From Rhodococcus sovatensis (lineage in GTDB: Bacteria; Actinomycetota; Actinomycetes; Mycobacteriales; Mycobacteriaceae): DNA of 64,000 nucleotides. The stretch is from contig NZ_CP147846.1 in NCBI RefSeq assembly GCF_037327425.1, positions 5,270,001 through 5,334,000 of the forward strand, written 5' to 3'. The translations under genes and the position numbers were made by a program. The notes under the pieces were generated by a model. The model worked only from the letters and a program-made list of their open reading frames with translations, was not told the DNA's origin and searched no databases. Below are positions 1 to 8,603 of the stretch, in pieces (positions within the stretch are counted from its first letter, which is position 1; each line of letters opens with the position of its first letter).

Positions 1-40
1 GAGCGTCTATCCCGCACAAACGACCCCGCACACAAACGAC

Positions 41-71
41 AGTGGCCGCAACCAAGCAGGTTGCGGCCACT
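41..71 (-). terminator. Hairpin terminator downstream of fadE5
   Basis: A perfect 13-bp inverted repeat (arms 41-53 and 59-71, 5-base loop) lies 27 bases past the fadE5 stop on the minus strand. It is followed on that strand by a GT-rich, not pure T, stretch. A 14-bp direct duplication (72-85 and 87-100) sits between it and the stop codon. Confidence 0.75.
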
Positions 72-98
72 GTCAGTGCGGAATCCGTCAGTGCGGAA

Positions 99-1934
99 TC
101 AGAATGCAGCTTCGTCGAGCTCCATGACGTCGAGGTCGATGTTGGTGAGGATGCCGCGGGTTGCGGTCAGCTCCGGCAGAACGTTCTTGGAGAAGAACGA
201 TGCGACGGCGACCTTGCCCTCGTAGAACGACTTGTCCTTGCCCTCTGCGCCGTTGTCGAGTGCCGTGATGGCGATCTCGGCCTGACGAAGAAGCAGCCAA
301 CCGATGAGCAGATCACCGAATGCCATGAGGAAACGCACCGATGCGAGTCCGACCTTGTAGAGCTCGGTCGGCTGCTCCTGTGCACCCATGAGCTGCTGGG
401 TCATCGTGGTGACGATGGCCTGTACGTCCTCGAGTGCGGTGGCGAGCAGAGCGCGCTCGGCCTTGAGTCGGCCGTTGCCTGCTTCACTGTCGATGAACGA
501 CTTGATCTGTCCGGCGACATGAGCGAGCGCGACGCCGCGGTCACGGGCGATCTTGCGGAAGAAGAAGTCCTGCGCCTGGATGGCCGTCGTGCCCTCGTAC
601 AGCGAGTCGATCTTCGAGTCGCGGATGTACTGCTCGATCGGGTAGTCCTGAAGGAATCCGGACCCGCCGAGCGTCTGCAGCGACTCGGCCAGCTGCCGGT
701 AGGCGATCTCCGAGCCGACGCCCTTGACGATCGGAAGCAGCAGGTCGTTGACGCGGTAGGCGATGTCCTCGTCGGCGTCGGAGACCTGCTTTGCGGTGAT
801 CGGATCCTGGTGCGCGGCGGTGTAGAGGTACACCGCGCGCAGGCCCTCGGCGTACGCCTTCTGCGTCATGAGGCTGCGTCGCACGTCGGGGTGATGGGTG
901 ATGGTGACGCGCGGCGCGGTCTTGTCGGTCATCTGCGTCAGGTCGGCGCCCTGGACGCGCTCCTTGGCGTACTCGAGCGCGTTGAGGTAGCCGGTGGACA
1001 GTGTGGCGATTGCCTTGGTGCCGACCATCATTCGTGCATGCTCGATGACGTCGAACATCTGGGCGATGCCCTTGTGGACCTCGCCGACGAGCCAGCCCTG
1101 CGCGGGGATTCCGTGGCCACCGAAGGTGAGCTCACAAGTGGTCGAGGCCTTGAGGCCCATCTTGTGCTCGACGCCGGTGACGAAGACGCCGTTGCGTTCG
1201 CCGAGTTCGCCCTTGTCGAAGTCGAAGTGAGTGTTGGGGACATAGAACAGGCTCAGGCCTTTGGTGCCCGGTCCGGCGCCCTCGGGGCGAGCCAGGACGA
1301 GGTGCATCGTGTTCTCGAACAGGTCGTCGGACACGGCCGAGGTGATGAAGCGCTTGACGCCCTCGATGTGCCAGGAACCGTCGTCCTGCTTTATCGCCTT
1401 GGTGCGGCCGGCGCCGACATCGGATCCGGCGTCGGGCTCGGTGAGCACCATGGTGGCTGCCCACCTGCGCTCGACGATGACCTTGGCCCATTCCTTCTGC
1501 TCATCGGTGCCATTGTGGAACAGCACGTTGGCGAAGCCGGGACCTGCGGAGTACATGAATGCCGCTGGGTTGGCACCGAGCAGCAGCTCGTTGAGGGCCC
1601 ACCCGAGCGTGCGGGGTGCTGGGATTCCGCCGACCTCCTCGTCCAGACCGACGCGCCACCACTCACCGTCGTACAGCGCCTTGAACGACTTCTTGAAGGC
1701 GTCCGGCAGCGTGACGGTGTGTGTTTCGGGGTCGAACACGGGAGGATTGCGGTCCGATTCGGCGAACGACTCTGCGAGGGGACCCTCCGCCAGGCGTACG
1801 ACCTCGCGCAGCATGTCGCGGGCCGCCTCGCCGTCGAGGTCGCCGAAATTTTCGCCCGCGAGGGACTGGTCGAGTCCGAACAGTTCGAACAGATTGAACT
1901 CGAGATCCCGAAGGTTGCTCTTGTAATGGCCCAT
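99..1934 (-). CDS. fadE5: Acyl-CoA dehydrogenase, FadE5 type
   Basis: Flavin-dependent oxidation of acyl-CoA to trans-2-enoyl-CoA, the first step of fatty-acid beta-oxidation. The protein is 611 aa, the same length as mycobacterial FadE5, and agrees with it along the whole chain, including the N-terminal extra domain. The FAD/substrate segment [16 protein letters not shown] is at about 161-176 and the catalytic glutamate is E447 in [10 protein letters not shown]; the C-terminus ends in MELDEAAF as in FadE5. ATG start at 1934. It is transcribed alone and closed by the hairpin at 41-71. The FadE5 group is known for broad chain-length range; substrate here is inferred from family. Confidence 0.95.
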   Translation of the reverse strand: MGHYKSNLRDLEFNLFELFGLDQSLAGENFGDLDGEAARDMLREVVRLAEGPLAESFAESDRNPPVFDPETHTVTLPDAFKKSFKALYDGEWWRVGLDEEVGGIPAPRTLGWALNELLLGANPAAFMYSAGPGFANVLFHNGTDEQKEWAKVIVERRWAATMVLTEPDAGSDVGAGRTKAIKQDDGSWHIEGVKRFITSAVSDDLFENTMHLVLARPEGAGPGTKGLSLFYVPNTHFDFDKGELGERNGVFVTGVEHKMGLKASTTCELTFGGHGIPAQGWLVGEVHKGIAQMFDVIEHARMMVGTKAIATLSTGYLNALEYAKERVQGADLTQMTDKTAPRVTITHHPDVRRSLMTQKAYAEGLRAVYLYTAAHQDPITAKQVSDADEDIAYRVNDLLLPIVKGVGSEIAYRQLAESLQTLGGSGFLQDYPIEQYIRDSKIDSLYEGTTAIQAQDFFFRKIARDRGVALAHVAGQIKSFIDSEAGNGRLKAERALLATALEDVQAIVTTMTQQLMGAQEQPTELYKVGLASVRFLMAFGDLLIGWLLLRQAEIAITALDNGAEGKDKSFYEGKVAVASFFSKNVLPELTATRGILTNIDLDVMELDEAAF

Positions 1935-2014
1935 TGCGCGTTCGCTCTCCAGTCGGTGGTGCGGTCTCGTGAGTACCGCCCAAGTTAGCTACTCGTCGGT
2001 AACATAGAGGGATA

Positions 2015-2638
2015 TTACCCCCGTTCGGCTCCGCTGCCAAGGCTGGACCTACTTGCCAGTAGTAATGCGTCGATCGCGGCGCCGTCGGGTGTGGCTCGTA
2101 TCCGCTTTTCGCACCTGAGAATCGCGGCGTGGCCTCCCACGTCTGATGCCAATTGCTCTGGTGTGTACAGGATTTCGGGATCCTGAGGTCCGCCGATCCC
2201 GTCGGCGATATTCGACGAGTGGTGACCGAGAATCATGAGGATTCCATCAGGTTTCAGTCCACCGATTGCGTTGTGGATCACTGTGCGACGTTGCGCGTGG
2301 GGCAGATGTAGATAGAGCATGAGCACTAAGTCATATTCGGGCTCAGGTAGGGCGGTGGTCACATCTGCTTGGACCCAGGTGAGGCGGTTCTGAACGGACT
2401 TCGGGGACTTCGACGCGATTCGATGGCCCTTGGTGAGTCCGACGGCAGAGAAGTCGACGGCTGTTACTTCCCAGCCACGGGTGGCCAGCCACAACGCATT
2501 TCGTCCTTCGCCCGAGGCCAGATCCAGCGCCCTTCCTCGCGGGAGCGCCGTTGCGAACTCGACGAGAGTCTGATTGGGCGGAGCGCCGTACACGAGATCT
2601 GCGGCGGAGTATTTGGCGTCCCAGGCCGAGGCATCCAT
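2015..2638 (-). CDS. Class I SAM-dependent methyltransferase
   Basis: A 207-aa Rossmann-fold methyltransferase. Motif I is seen as ALDLASGEGRNALWLA (about 37-52), followed by the acidic VTAVDFS that binds the SAM ribose, and LVLMLYLHLP as motif IV. The opening WDAKYSAADLVYG is typical of the tellurite-resistance/thiol-methyltransferase-like group, so a small substrate is possible, but the acceptor cannot be read from sequence. It lies 80 bases upstream of fadE5 on the same strand and 39 bases downstream of the DUF4185 gene. No clear ribosome binding site precedes the ATG. Confidence 0.8.
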   Translation of the reverse strand: MDASAWDAKYSAADLVYGAPPNQTLVEFATALPRGRALDLASGEGRNALWLATRGWEVTAVDFSAVGLTKGHRIASKSPKSVQNRLTWVQADVTTALPEPEYDLVLMLYLHLPHAQRRTVIHNAIGGLKPDGILMILGHHSSNIADGIGGPQDPEILYTPEQLASDVGGHAAILRCEKRIRATPDGAAIDALLLASRSSLGSGAERG

Positions 2639-2677
2639 GGAGAAAGAGTAGGCGGTCGTTCGGGTCGACCCAGGAAA

Positions 2678-3772
2678 CTACAGTGTGGTTCGGAGTAGCA
2701 CGACGTTGTAGCTGCGGTGCACGGTGGCAAGGAAGTACAGGTCGGAGCCCGTGGACCACGGGTGAATGAACGGCGCGTACGCGCTCGGCAGTTCACGTGT
2801 GTCGACGAGAACCTCCGGCGGACTCCACGGACCGACCGGGGTGGGTGACCGCCGCATGACGATGGAGTCGAAGGGGTCGGTGGTGAGCATCAGGTACTGC
2901 CCGAGGTGCTGGTTGTAGGCAACGGACAGCTCGCCGACGCCACCGACGATGGGAGCGGCAGCCGCGGGGTCGTTCTTCTTCCACTCATGCCCGTTCCAGT
3001 ATTCGTACGCGCCGAGATCGAGTATGTCTTTCTCTGGAACGCGGGCGACGTGGCCGAGGTTGCCGCGTCCGGGCGGCGTTCCGTACTGGTAGACGAACCC
3101 GCCGTCCTTCAGAAATGCGGTCTGCTGGAAGTTCCGATTCCCGCCTTCGCTCGGTCGCTGGGTCTCCGGTACGGGCGTCCAGCTCTCGCCGTTGTCGCCC
3201 GAGACCGCAAGTCCTGAATAGTTGGTCTCCCACCGGCCGGGTGTGCCCCAGTTGTTGACCGACATCAGGCTCATGAACTGATTCGGTCCCACTGCGACGC
3301 CCGCGGTGGGGATTCGGCTGATCTCGACGAACGGGATCTTCGCGCTCGGAACTACTTCCTTGGATTGGCCGATCGGATCCTTGACGATGCTGTCGAACGT
3401 CATCCCGTCGGCGAGATTGCCATCGTGGCTGCGGACGATGGAGTTGCTGCGCCATGACCAGAGACTGCCCTGCAGAAGGTTCGGCACGCCGAGTCCGGCG
3501 GTGTCACCGAAGGCTGTCAGAACCTCACCGTTCCCGTTGTCCCACATGATGCCGAGATCGGTGCCGAGCATGTTGAAGTTCTGCGTCTCGTTGGTGCTCG
3601 ACATGCCGGTCGTCTGGGCGACGGCGACCGTACGTCCACTCAGCTGGGGAACCCCGAAGGTCCCGTTGAGTACGGGGATTGGGTTGATTGCATTGGGATT
3701 GGCAACGGCCGGGCCGGCGACGACCAGAGACGACACCAGCACGGTGATGAATGTCGTCGTCGAACGCTTCAC
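2678..3772 (-). CDS. Secreted DUF4185 domain protein
   Basis: Probably an exported carbohydrate-related beta-propeller-like protein. The GTG at 3772 is preferred over the ATG at 3850 because GGGAGG lies just upstream and because it begins directly with a signal peptide: basic VKRSTTT, hydrophobic FITVLVSSLVVAG, cleavage after AVA. The mature part (about 340 aa) carries repeated GDNGESW, FGDTAGLG and YNQHLGQYLML motifs of DUF4185 proteins found in mycobacteria and rhodococci. Biochemical role is not established for the family. It is divergent from the MarR gene at 3933, which might control it (inference from position only). Confidence 0.8.
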   Translation of the reverse strand: MKRSTTTFITVLVSSLVVAGPAVANPNAINPIPVLNGTFGVPQLSGRTVAVAQTTGMSSTNETQNFNMLGTDLGIMWDNGNGEVLTAFGDTAGLGVPNLLQGSLWSWRSNSIVRSHDGNLADGMTFDSIVKDPIGQSKEVVPSAKIPFVEISRIPTAGVAVGPNQFMSLMSVNNWGTPGRWETNYSGLAVSGDNGESWTPVPETQRPSEGGNRNFQQTAFLKDGGFVYQYGTPPGRGNLGHVARVPEKDILDLGAYEYWNGHEWKKNDPAAAAPIVGGVGELSVAYNQHLGQYLMLTTDPFDSIVMRRSPTPVGPWSPPEVLVDTRELPSAYAPFIHPWSTGSDLYFLATVHRSYNVVLLRTTL

Positions 3773-3932
3773 AAAGCCTCCCAGGCAAAATTCGGTCATG
3801 CGGTCTTGAATCGCCGGAATTGTAGCCCACGAGATTGTTTTGGACAGCAATATCGGGGAGGAAGATCGGCTGGACTGCTAGGTCCGCACGTCGGGAAGAA
3901 GTGTCGATGGTGTGGCAGGCTAGCCTGTTCGA

Positions 3933-4367
3933 ATGAGCTTGGAATCGGACACGCACCTGGCCAGAGACCTTTCCGTCTCGGCGTTGCGACTGAATCGAAG
4001 GCTTCGGTTGCGTCACACCAGTGACAGAATTCCCGTCGGGCAGCTGTCCATCCTGACGACCGTTTTTCGGGAAGGGCCGATGACGACGCGCGAGCTGGCG
4101 TCCCGTGAGCGCATCAAGCCACCGTCGGTGTCACGCTCATCGCATGCGCTGGTGGAAATGGGCTTGCTCGAGCGAGTTCCTCATCCCACCGATCGGCGGC
4201 AAGTGTTGCTGACCCTCACCCAGGCAGGCCGCCGAATTGCCAGCGACGATGTCGCGGAACGCGAGAGAGTGCTCGCCGAGCAACTGGAATCGCTCACCGA
4301 CAGTCAACGGGGAGCGTTGGCCAAGGCGTCGGACATCTTGATTCGAATGGTAGAGCGAGTCGAGTAA
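3933..4367 (+). CDS. MarR family transcriptional regulator
   Basis: A 144-aa winged-helix regulator. N-terminal dimerisation helix with LRLNRRLRLRH, then the wHTH core (about 35-105): PVGQLSILTTVFREGPMTTRELA, recognition helix with KPPSVSRSSHALVEMGLLER, and the wing PTDRRQVLLTLT. MarR proteins usually repress neighbouring genes and release on binding small aromatic ligands. The gene is divergent from the secreted DUF4185 gene across 160 bases and convergent with a small membrane protein gene, its stop being only 3 bases away from that gene's stop. Confidence 0.9.
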   Translation: MSLESDTHLARDLSVSALRLNRRLRLRHTSDRIPVGQLSILTTVFREGPMTTRELASRERIKPPSVSRSSHALVEMGLLERVPHPTDRRQVLLTLTQAGRRIASDDVAERERVLAEQLESLTDSQRGALAKASDILIRMVERVE

Positions 4368-4370
4368 GGC

Positions 4371-4532
4371 CTAACGATCGTGTGGGACGGACTCTTCGAT
4401 GTCGTCGGTGTCCCAATTCAGCGCCGAGCCTAGTTCTTCGCTGTCGGCACGCCGAGAGACACGGCCCAGCACGATAGCAACGAGCATTGCCACCGCCAGC
4501 CATATCGCTACGCCAATCAATACCCCGGTCAC
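4371..4532 (-). CDS. Small single-span membrane protein
   Basis: A 53-aa hypothetical protein with one hydrophobic segment, VLIGVAIWLAVAMLVAIVLG (about 3-22), then a basic RVSRRA and an acidic C-terminal tail ending in EESVPHDR. The GTG at 4532 is chosen because the upstream in-frame extension (to 4661) has no coding look and runs into the DUF4180 gene. The stop-transfer charge pattern suggests the acidic tail is cytoplasmic. No family recognised; small proteins of this form are common in rhodococcal genomes. Confidence 0.5.
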   Translation of the reverse strand: MTGVLIGVAIWLAVAMLVAIVLGRVSRRADSEELGSALNWDTDDIEESVPHDR

Positions 4533-4578
4533 ACGTCGTTTGTAGCACTCTGTCCTGTGAAAAAGCTGCGAAAAGCGG

Positions 4579-4920
4579 CTATTGGATTGTTGCAATACGG
4601 TCGTGGAGAGATAACCGATCGGGAACGAACCAGACGTGAGACCCCCGATTGGACTCGGCAACGAATGCGCGAAGGGACTCGCTGATGTTGGTGAACGGGC
4701 TGATGTCGCCCTCGATTACGAGTCGAATCCGGTAGTTCACCAGCTTTTGCAGAAATTCTCCTGCGATCCGCGTGCTGAGATCGAAAAAGTCCGGATGCAA
4801 TCGTGCGAGGGGAACTACGACGACGGAGGCGTCCATCCCGTATGCGTCGCCGACGAGATCGAGCGCGTCGGATTCGGACGCCAGCAGCGGCCCCGTGGGG
4901 TCGAGGTAGTGGATCTTCAT
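4579..4920 (-). CDS. DUF4180 domain protein
   Basis: A 113-aa protein matching DUF4180: HPDFFDLSTRIAGEFLQKLVNYRIR, then LVIEGDI and the ESLRAFVAESNRG segment. Other members combine the same FFDL...AGE.LQK.VNYR and FI.ESNRG motifs. The molecular role of DUF4180 is unknown; family members are often paired with regulators. Its ATG overlaps the stop of the upstream HTH gene by 4 bases (4917-4920), so the two are translated as a unit and probably act together. Confidence 0.8.
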   Translation of the reverse strand: MKIHYLDPTGPLLASESDALDLVGDAYGMDASVVVVPLARLHPDFFDLSTRIAGEFLQKLVNYRIRLVIEGDISPFTNISESLRAFVAESNRGSHVWFVPDRLSLHDRIATIQ

Positions 4921-5333
4921 CGGCTGCCCTCGACGAAGGTGTCGATCAGGCGGAGAATTTCCGAGGTATCGCCTCCGCCGCCGATGACGACGACCTTCAA
5001 TGTGGCTGCACTCTCGTCGTATCCGGTGTCGATCTTCAGTCGTCGGTCGCTGGGTCCGCGGCCGGTTGCCGATGTGGACAGAAAGAGAGCGAGTCGCGAT
5101 GCGGTCTGTTCGTCGATGTTCTCGACATCGACGATGGCGGTGACGTCTACCCGGATCGCTGCGGTCGGGGCTTCACCGCCGGTGAGTGCGGCCAGACCGT
5201 CGGGGGTGATGCGGTACTGCTTTCCGATCCGCACCGCCGGTAATCGGCCGTCCTGGATGTAGTTGCGTACCGTCCGGACGTGTAACCCAAGGAGCTCGGC
5301 GACCTGTTCGGCGGTGTAGTAATCACTCCCCAT
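4917..5333 (-). CDS. Helix-turn-helix regulator, excisionase/MerR-like
   Basis: A 138-aa protein. The N-terminal 50 residues form an excisionase-type winged helix: YYTAEQVAELLGLHVRTVRN, then DGRLPAVRIGKQYRI. Such domains place the wing sequence R.GK.YRI into the minor groove. The C-terminal part (about 65-138) resembles no regulator domain I recognise; it contains VVVIGGGGDTSEILRLIDTF and could bind a ligand or the DUF4180 partner encoded by the overlapping next gene. The operon is insulated from the upstream gene by the hairpin at 5355-5420. Confidence 0.75.
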   Translation of the reverse strand: MGSDYYTAEQVAELLGLHVRTVRNYIQDGRLPAVRIGKQYRITPDGLAALTGGEAPTAAIRVDVTAIVDVENIDEQTASRLALFLSTSATGRGPSDRRLKIDTGYDESAATLKVVVIGGGGDTSEILRLIDTFVEGSR

Positions 5334-5354
5334 AGTTCCTCAAACTACCGTATC

Positions 5355-5420
5355 GGCTCCGCCTCAGTGGCACGATTAAGTGCACTGGAGTGCGCTCTAC
5401 CGTGCCACTGGGGCGGAGCC
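5355..5420 (-). terminator. 20-bp stem hairpin overlapping the end of the DUF2064 gene
   Basis: Arms 5355-5374 and 5401-5420 pair over 20 positions with one G-U pair; the 26-base loop contains the DUF2064 stop codon at 5397-5399. It separates the DUF2064 operon from the HTH/DUF4180 operon on the minus strand. There is no strong T tract after it, so termination is inferred from stem length and position. Confidence 0.6.
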
Positions 5421-6071
5421 CCCGATCGCCCGCAGCACCGCATCCCGGAAATGACTGCCCGCCGCGCACTCGGCCGCGACGGGGTGCAGGTCGCTCTCGT
5501 GGTCGACGTCGCGCAGGACCGGGAGCGGTTCGATCTGTGCACCGAGCGACCGCAACGCGTCCAGCGTGCGCGCCCCGGTGTCCGGCTTCGACATGGGGAC
5601 GCCGAGCAACGCCCGGGCTAGGACCGGATCGGGTAGTCCGAGTGCCCACCACCCGCCGTCCTCGGCCATACCGAGAACCGTGCGACCTTTCGCGGTGAGG
5701 AGCTCGGCCGAAAATTCCAGTAGCGCTGGGCGTATCTGCGGGGTATCCATGCCGATCTGGAACACCGGATTGCCCGCGGCGTCTTCGTGCGCACGTAGCA
5801 ACCGTTCGGCGAAACTCTCCCCGCGCTGCTCCACCACCGTGTACGACGCCAATGCCGCTTCCAGTTCTTCCCGACGACTCGCGTTGGCGAGATCGCCTGT
5901 CATCGCGACGATTCGGGTGTCGAAACCGGTTGCGGACACGGCGTCGAGGGTGTCCAGTAAGGCGGCCGCTGCGATGTCGGCGGCCGCGTCGTCACCGAGG
6001 GTTGCCGCGAGCCGTGTCTTGGCGAGTCCTGCGACGGGTGCCTTCGCGACGACTAGTGCAGTGACCTTCAC
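5397..6071 (-). CDS. DUF2064/TIGR04282-family glycosyltransferase
   Basis: A 224-aa nucleotide-sugar-transferase-fold protein. The start VTALVVAKAPVAGLAKTRLA has the AK.P..G..KTRL nucleotide-binding signature of the family often labelled arsenosugar biosynthesis glycosyltransferase. QIGMDTPQI (about 110) matches the GxDxP metal site, and GMAEDGGWWALGL (about 135-147) the family's D.GGYW.lG motif. Its start overlaps the stop of the upstream GT2 gene by 4 bases. No arsenic genes are nearby, so the arsenosugar label should not be taken literally. Confidence 0.85.
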   Translation of the reverse strand: MKVTALVVAKAPVAGLAKTRLAATLGDDAAADIAAAALLDTLDAVSATGFDTRIVAMTGDLANASRREELEAALASYTVVEQRGESFAERLLRAHEDAAGNPVFQIGMDTPQIRPALLEFSAELLTAKGRTVLGMAEDGGWWALGLPDPVLARALLGVPMSKPDTGARTLDALRSLGAQIEPLPVLRDVDHESDLHPVAAECAAGSHFRDAVLRAIGGSAPVAR

Positions 6072-6706
6072 TTCAATACCTTCCAGAAGTCCCGTACCGC
6101 AACGACAGTCCCTCCGACCGAACCGGACACCTTGGATACCCCCGCGGTGCGGGGGCTGTACGACACATCGAGTTCGGTGACGGTCCAGCCGGCCTTCGAT
6201 GCGAGGACGAGGAGTTGCAGTGGGTAGCCAGAGCGTCGATCGCTGACGTTCAAGTCGAGAAGGGCTTGTCTACGCACCGCGCGAACGGCGCCCAGATCAT
6301 GGACCGGCAGCGAATACTTGGTCCGGAGTCGCATGGACAGAACAGCATTCCCCAGTCTTGCATGGAGGGGAGAGTTGCCGCCTCTGCGTCGTCCGACTGC
6401 GAGGTCGGCGTCATCGAGGGCAGCCACAAGAAGCGGCAAGTCCTGCGGATCCATCGATCCGTCGCCGTCGAGAACGCACACGACCTCGGATTCGGCAGCG
6501 ACGACGCCCGCGTGGACAGCGGAGCCATAGCCTGGGACGGGTTCACGGATCACTGTGGCGCCGAGGCTCTCCGCGACGTTCGCCGTATCGTCTGTGGAGT
6601 TGTTGTCCACGACGAGTGCGCGATAACCGTCGGGAATTCGCGCGAGAACTCCCGGCAGCGAACCCGCCTCGTTCATGCACGGGATGATCACGGTCACGTC
6701 AGACAC
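6068..6706 (-). CDS. Family 2 glycosyltransferase
   Basis: A 212-aa GT-A fold enzyme lacking C-terminal membrane spans. VIIPCMNEAGSLP at the start, DNNSTDDTA (about 33-41) and the DGDGSMDP metal site (about 77-84) are the GT2 hallmarks; a later segment HDLGAVRAVRR follows. Resembles polyprenyl-phosphate or glucosyl-3-phosphoglycerate type transferases, but the acceptor is unknown. The GTG at 6706 was chosen because the reading frame further upstream is antisense-like and overlaps the epimerase; this gives an 8-base overlap with the epimerase stop. Confidence 0.85.
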   Translation of the reverse strand: MSDVTVIIPCMNEAGSLPGVLARIPDGYRALVVDNNSTDDTANVAESLGATVIREPVPGYGSAVHAGVVAAESEVVCVLDGDGSMDPQDLPLLVAALDDADLAVGRRRGGNSPLHARLGNAVLSMRLRTKYSLPVHDLGAVRAVRRQALLDLNVSDRRSGYPLQLLVLASKAGWTVTELDVSYSPRTAGVSKVSGSVGGTVVAVRDFWKVLK

Positions 6707-7748
6707 GTGGGGGGCCTGCACCCTCGGCGTCGCGCAGCGGAGCCGTCGCGAACTCGCGAAGACCGTCGTCGGGCGAGATCGACGCGCTGAAGCCGATTGT
6801 CTCGCGGGCCAGTTCGGGACTTGCCACGATATGCCGAACATCGCCTGATCGGTACTTCCCGGTGATCTCCGGAGCGGGTCCCCCGCAGGCGTCGGATAGT
6901 GCTTGTGCGACCTCACCGATCGTGATCGGCTGTCCCGAGGACACATTCAATGCTGTGAAACCGGGGAGATCGGCTGAGATCGACAACACGTTCGCGGCGG
7001 CGATATCGGATACGTGGACGAAATCTCGTGCCTGCTTGCCATCCTCGTAGACCTGGGGAGGTTGCCCGGCCTCGAGTGAGGACCGGAACATCGCCGCGAC
7101 GCCCGAGTACGGGGTGTTGCGCGGCATGTGGGGACCGTACACGTTGTGGTAACGCAGTGCGGTCACGGAACCGCCTGTCGCCAGCGACCACGCCAACGCG
7201 TAGTTCTCCTGCGCCAATTTACTCGCGGCATACGTGCTGCGTGGACGCAGCGCCGAATCCTCGTTCACGAGAGTCCAATCCAACACCTCGCCGGTTTCTG
7301 GGTCGGTGTTGTCGAACTGTCCTGCATCGAGCCTGGTTCGGGGGCCCGGCGTCACGATGCGTCCGGATGGGTTGCGGTACCTACCTTCGCCGTAGACCAC
7401 CATCGACGATGCCAGAACCAGCCGCCTGCAGCCGGCTTCGGCCATAGCGGCCAACAGGACGGCGGTACCGAAATCGTTGTGGCTCGCGTAGGCCGGAGCG
7501 TCCGCGGCGTCGACGCCTGCACCGACCACTGCTGCCTGGTGGCACACGACATCGGTGCTCACGAGCAACGTGACGAGGGCGTCGTGGTCTCGAACGTCCA
7601 CGCGGTCGATACCGTCGAGCCGATTCTCGGTCCCGTGGGCGGAGGCCAGCATCGCGTCGATGGCAACGACGTCGAATGTCGGCGCCAGGGCAGTCAGGAT
7701 ATGGCTGCCGATGAAACCGGCTGCACCGGTGAGAAGTACACGAGTCAT
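6699..7748 (-). CDS. NAD-dependent epimerase/dehydratase
   Basis: A 349-aa extended short-chain dehydrogenase, probably acting on a nucleotide sugar. Nucleotide-binding motif TGAAGFIGSH at 8-17, active-site tyrosine and lysine in STYAASK, and the downstream RYHNVYGP segment as in UDP-glucose 4-epimerases. ATG at 7748 overlaps the mtnP stop by 4 bases. With two glycosyltransferases downstream it likely supplies or tailors their sugar donor (inference). Confidence 0.88.
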   Translation of the reverse strand: MTRVLLTGAAGFIGSHILTALAPTFDVVAIDAMLASAHGTENRLDGIDRVDVRDHDALVTLLVSTDVVCHQAAVVGAGVDAADAPAYASHNDFGTAVLLAAMAEAGCRRLVLASSMVVYGEGRYRNPSGRIVTPGPRTRLDAGQFDNTDPETGEVLDWTLVNEDSALRPRSTYAASKLAQENYALAWSLATGGSVTALRYHNVYGPHMPRNTPYSGVAAMFRSSLEAGQPPQVYEDGKQARDFVHVSDIAAANVLSISADLPGFTALNVSSGQPITIGEVAQALSDACGGPAPEITGKYRSGDVRHIVASPELARETIGFSASISPDDGLREFATAPLRDAEGAGPPRV

Positions 7749-8551
7749 GGCAGCTCGATCGGTAGTTCGACGCCGTTGTGGACGCGGCACGACTCGCACG
7801 GTCCCATGAGGGCGGACCCGATCGCACCTCGAACCAGAGCTTTCAGTGGTTCGATGTTCTTCTGGAACTCTGCGAAGACATCCACCGCTCGAACACCCTG
7901 CCCTGCTTCGATTCCCGCGTCGAGATCGGTGACGAGTGCGATCGGGGTGTAGCAGAGTTCGAGTTCGCGCGCCAGTACCGCTTCGGGGTGTCCGGTCATG
8001 TTCACCAGCGTCCACCCCTGCCTGGCGAACCATTGGCTCTCCGCACGAGTGGAGAAGCGTGGTCCTTCGACGACCACCATCGTCCCGCCGTCGACGACTC
8101 CGTCCTGCAGGGCGGCATCGCGAAGGTCACCGCAGTACGGATCTGCGAACTCGACGTGGACGCCGCCCTTGTCGAAGTATGTCTGCACGCGTCCGGCCGT
8201 TCGGTCCACGAGTTGATCCGGTACGACGACGGTTCCCGGACCGAATTCGGGGACAAGGCTTCCGACGGCGCATGGCGCGAACACGCGTTGAACACCGATC
8301 GTCCGCAGGGCCCACATGTTCGCCCGGTACGGGAGAGTGTGCGGTGCGTGCTCGTGCGCGACGCCGTGGCGTGGCAGGAACGCAACAGGCCGGCCGGCGA
8401 CGTCACCGACGGTGATCGGGCCGCTCGTCGGTCCGTAGGGAGTATCGATCCGAATGCTCTCGGCATCGTCGCCGAAGAACGAGTAGAAGCCGCTTCCGCC
8501 GATCACGGCGATGTCCGCTCGATGATGCCCCGGCGTGAGTGCTGTTGTCAT
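7745..8551 (-). CDS. mtnP: S-methyl-5'-thioadenosine phosphorylase
   Basis: Phosphorolysis of methylthioadenosine to adenine and methylthioribose 1-phosphate. In the 268-aa form starting at the ATG 8551, the phosphate-binding GGSGFY is near 18-23, PRHG near 61-64, a phosphate/ribose segment GPRFSTRAE mid-protein, and NMTGHPEAVLARE with VTDLDAG complete the MTAP rather than purine-phosphorylase signature. A GTG at 8593 could extend it by 14 residues but would reach into the divergent gene's leader. First gene of an overlapping four-gene operon with sugar enzymes, an unusual setting for a salvage enzyme. Confidence 0.88.
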   Translation of the reverse strand: MTTALTPGHHRADIAVIGGSGFYSFFGDDAESIRIDTPYGPTSGPITVGDVAGRPVAFLPRHGVAHEHAPHTLPYRANMWALRTIGVQRVFAPCAVGSLVPEFGPGTVVVPDQLVDRTAGRVQTYFDKGGVHVEFADPYCGDLRDAALQDGVVDGGTMVVVEGPRFSTRAESQWFARQGWTLVNMTGHPEAVLARELELCYTPIALVTDLDAGIEAGQGVRAVDVFAEFQKNIEPLKALVRGAIGSALMGPCESCRVHNGVELPIELP

Positions 8552-8603
8552 GATGTCATTCTCTTCTATGCTGGGCTCGAGAGTAGGTTGCACTAGGGAA
8601 AAG

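Noticed and set aside
42..1988. 648-codon open frame on the plus strand
   Set aside because: It is antisense to fadE5 throughout; its product is low-complexity and has no domain, as expected from a GC-rich shadow frame.
5397..6071. Arsenosugar biosynthesis assignment
   Set aside because: The family name alone does not justify it; no arsenite methyltransferase, radical SAM partner or ars gene is in the window.
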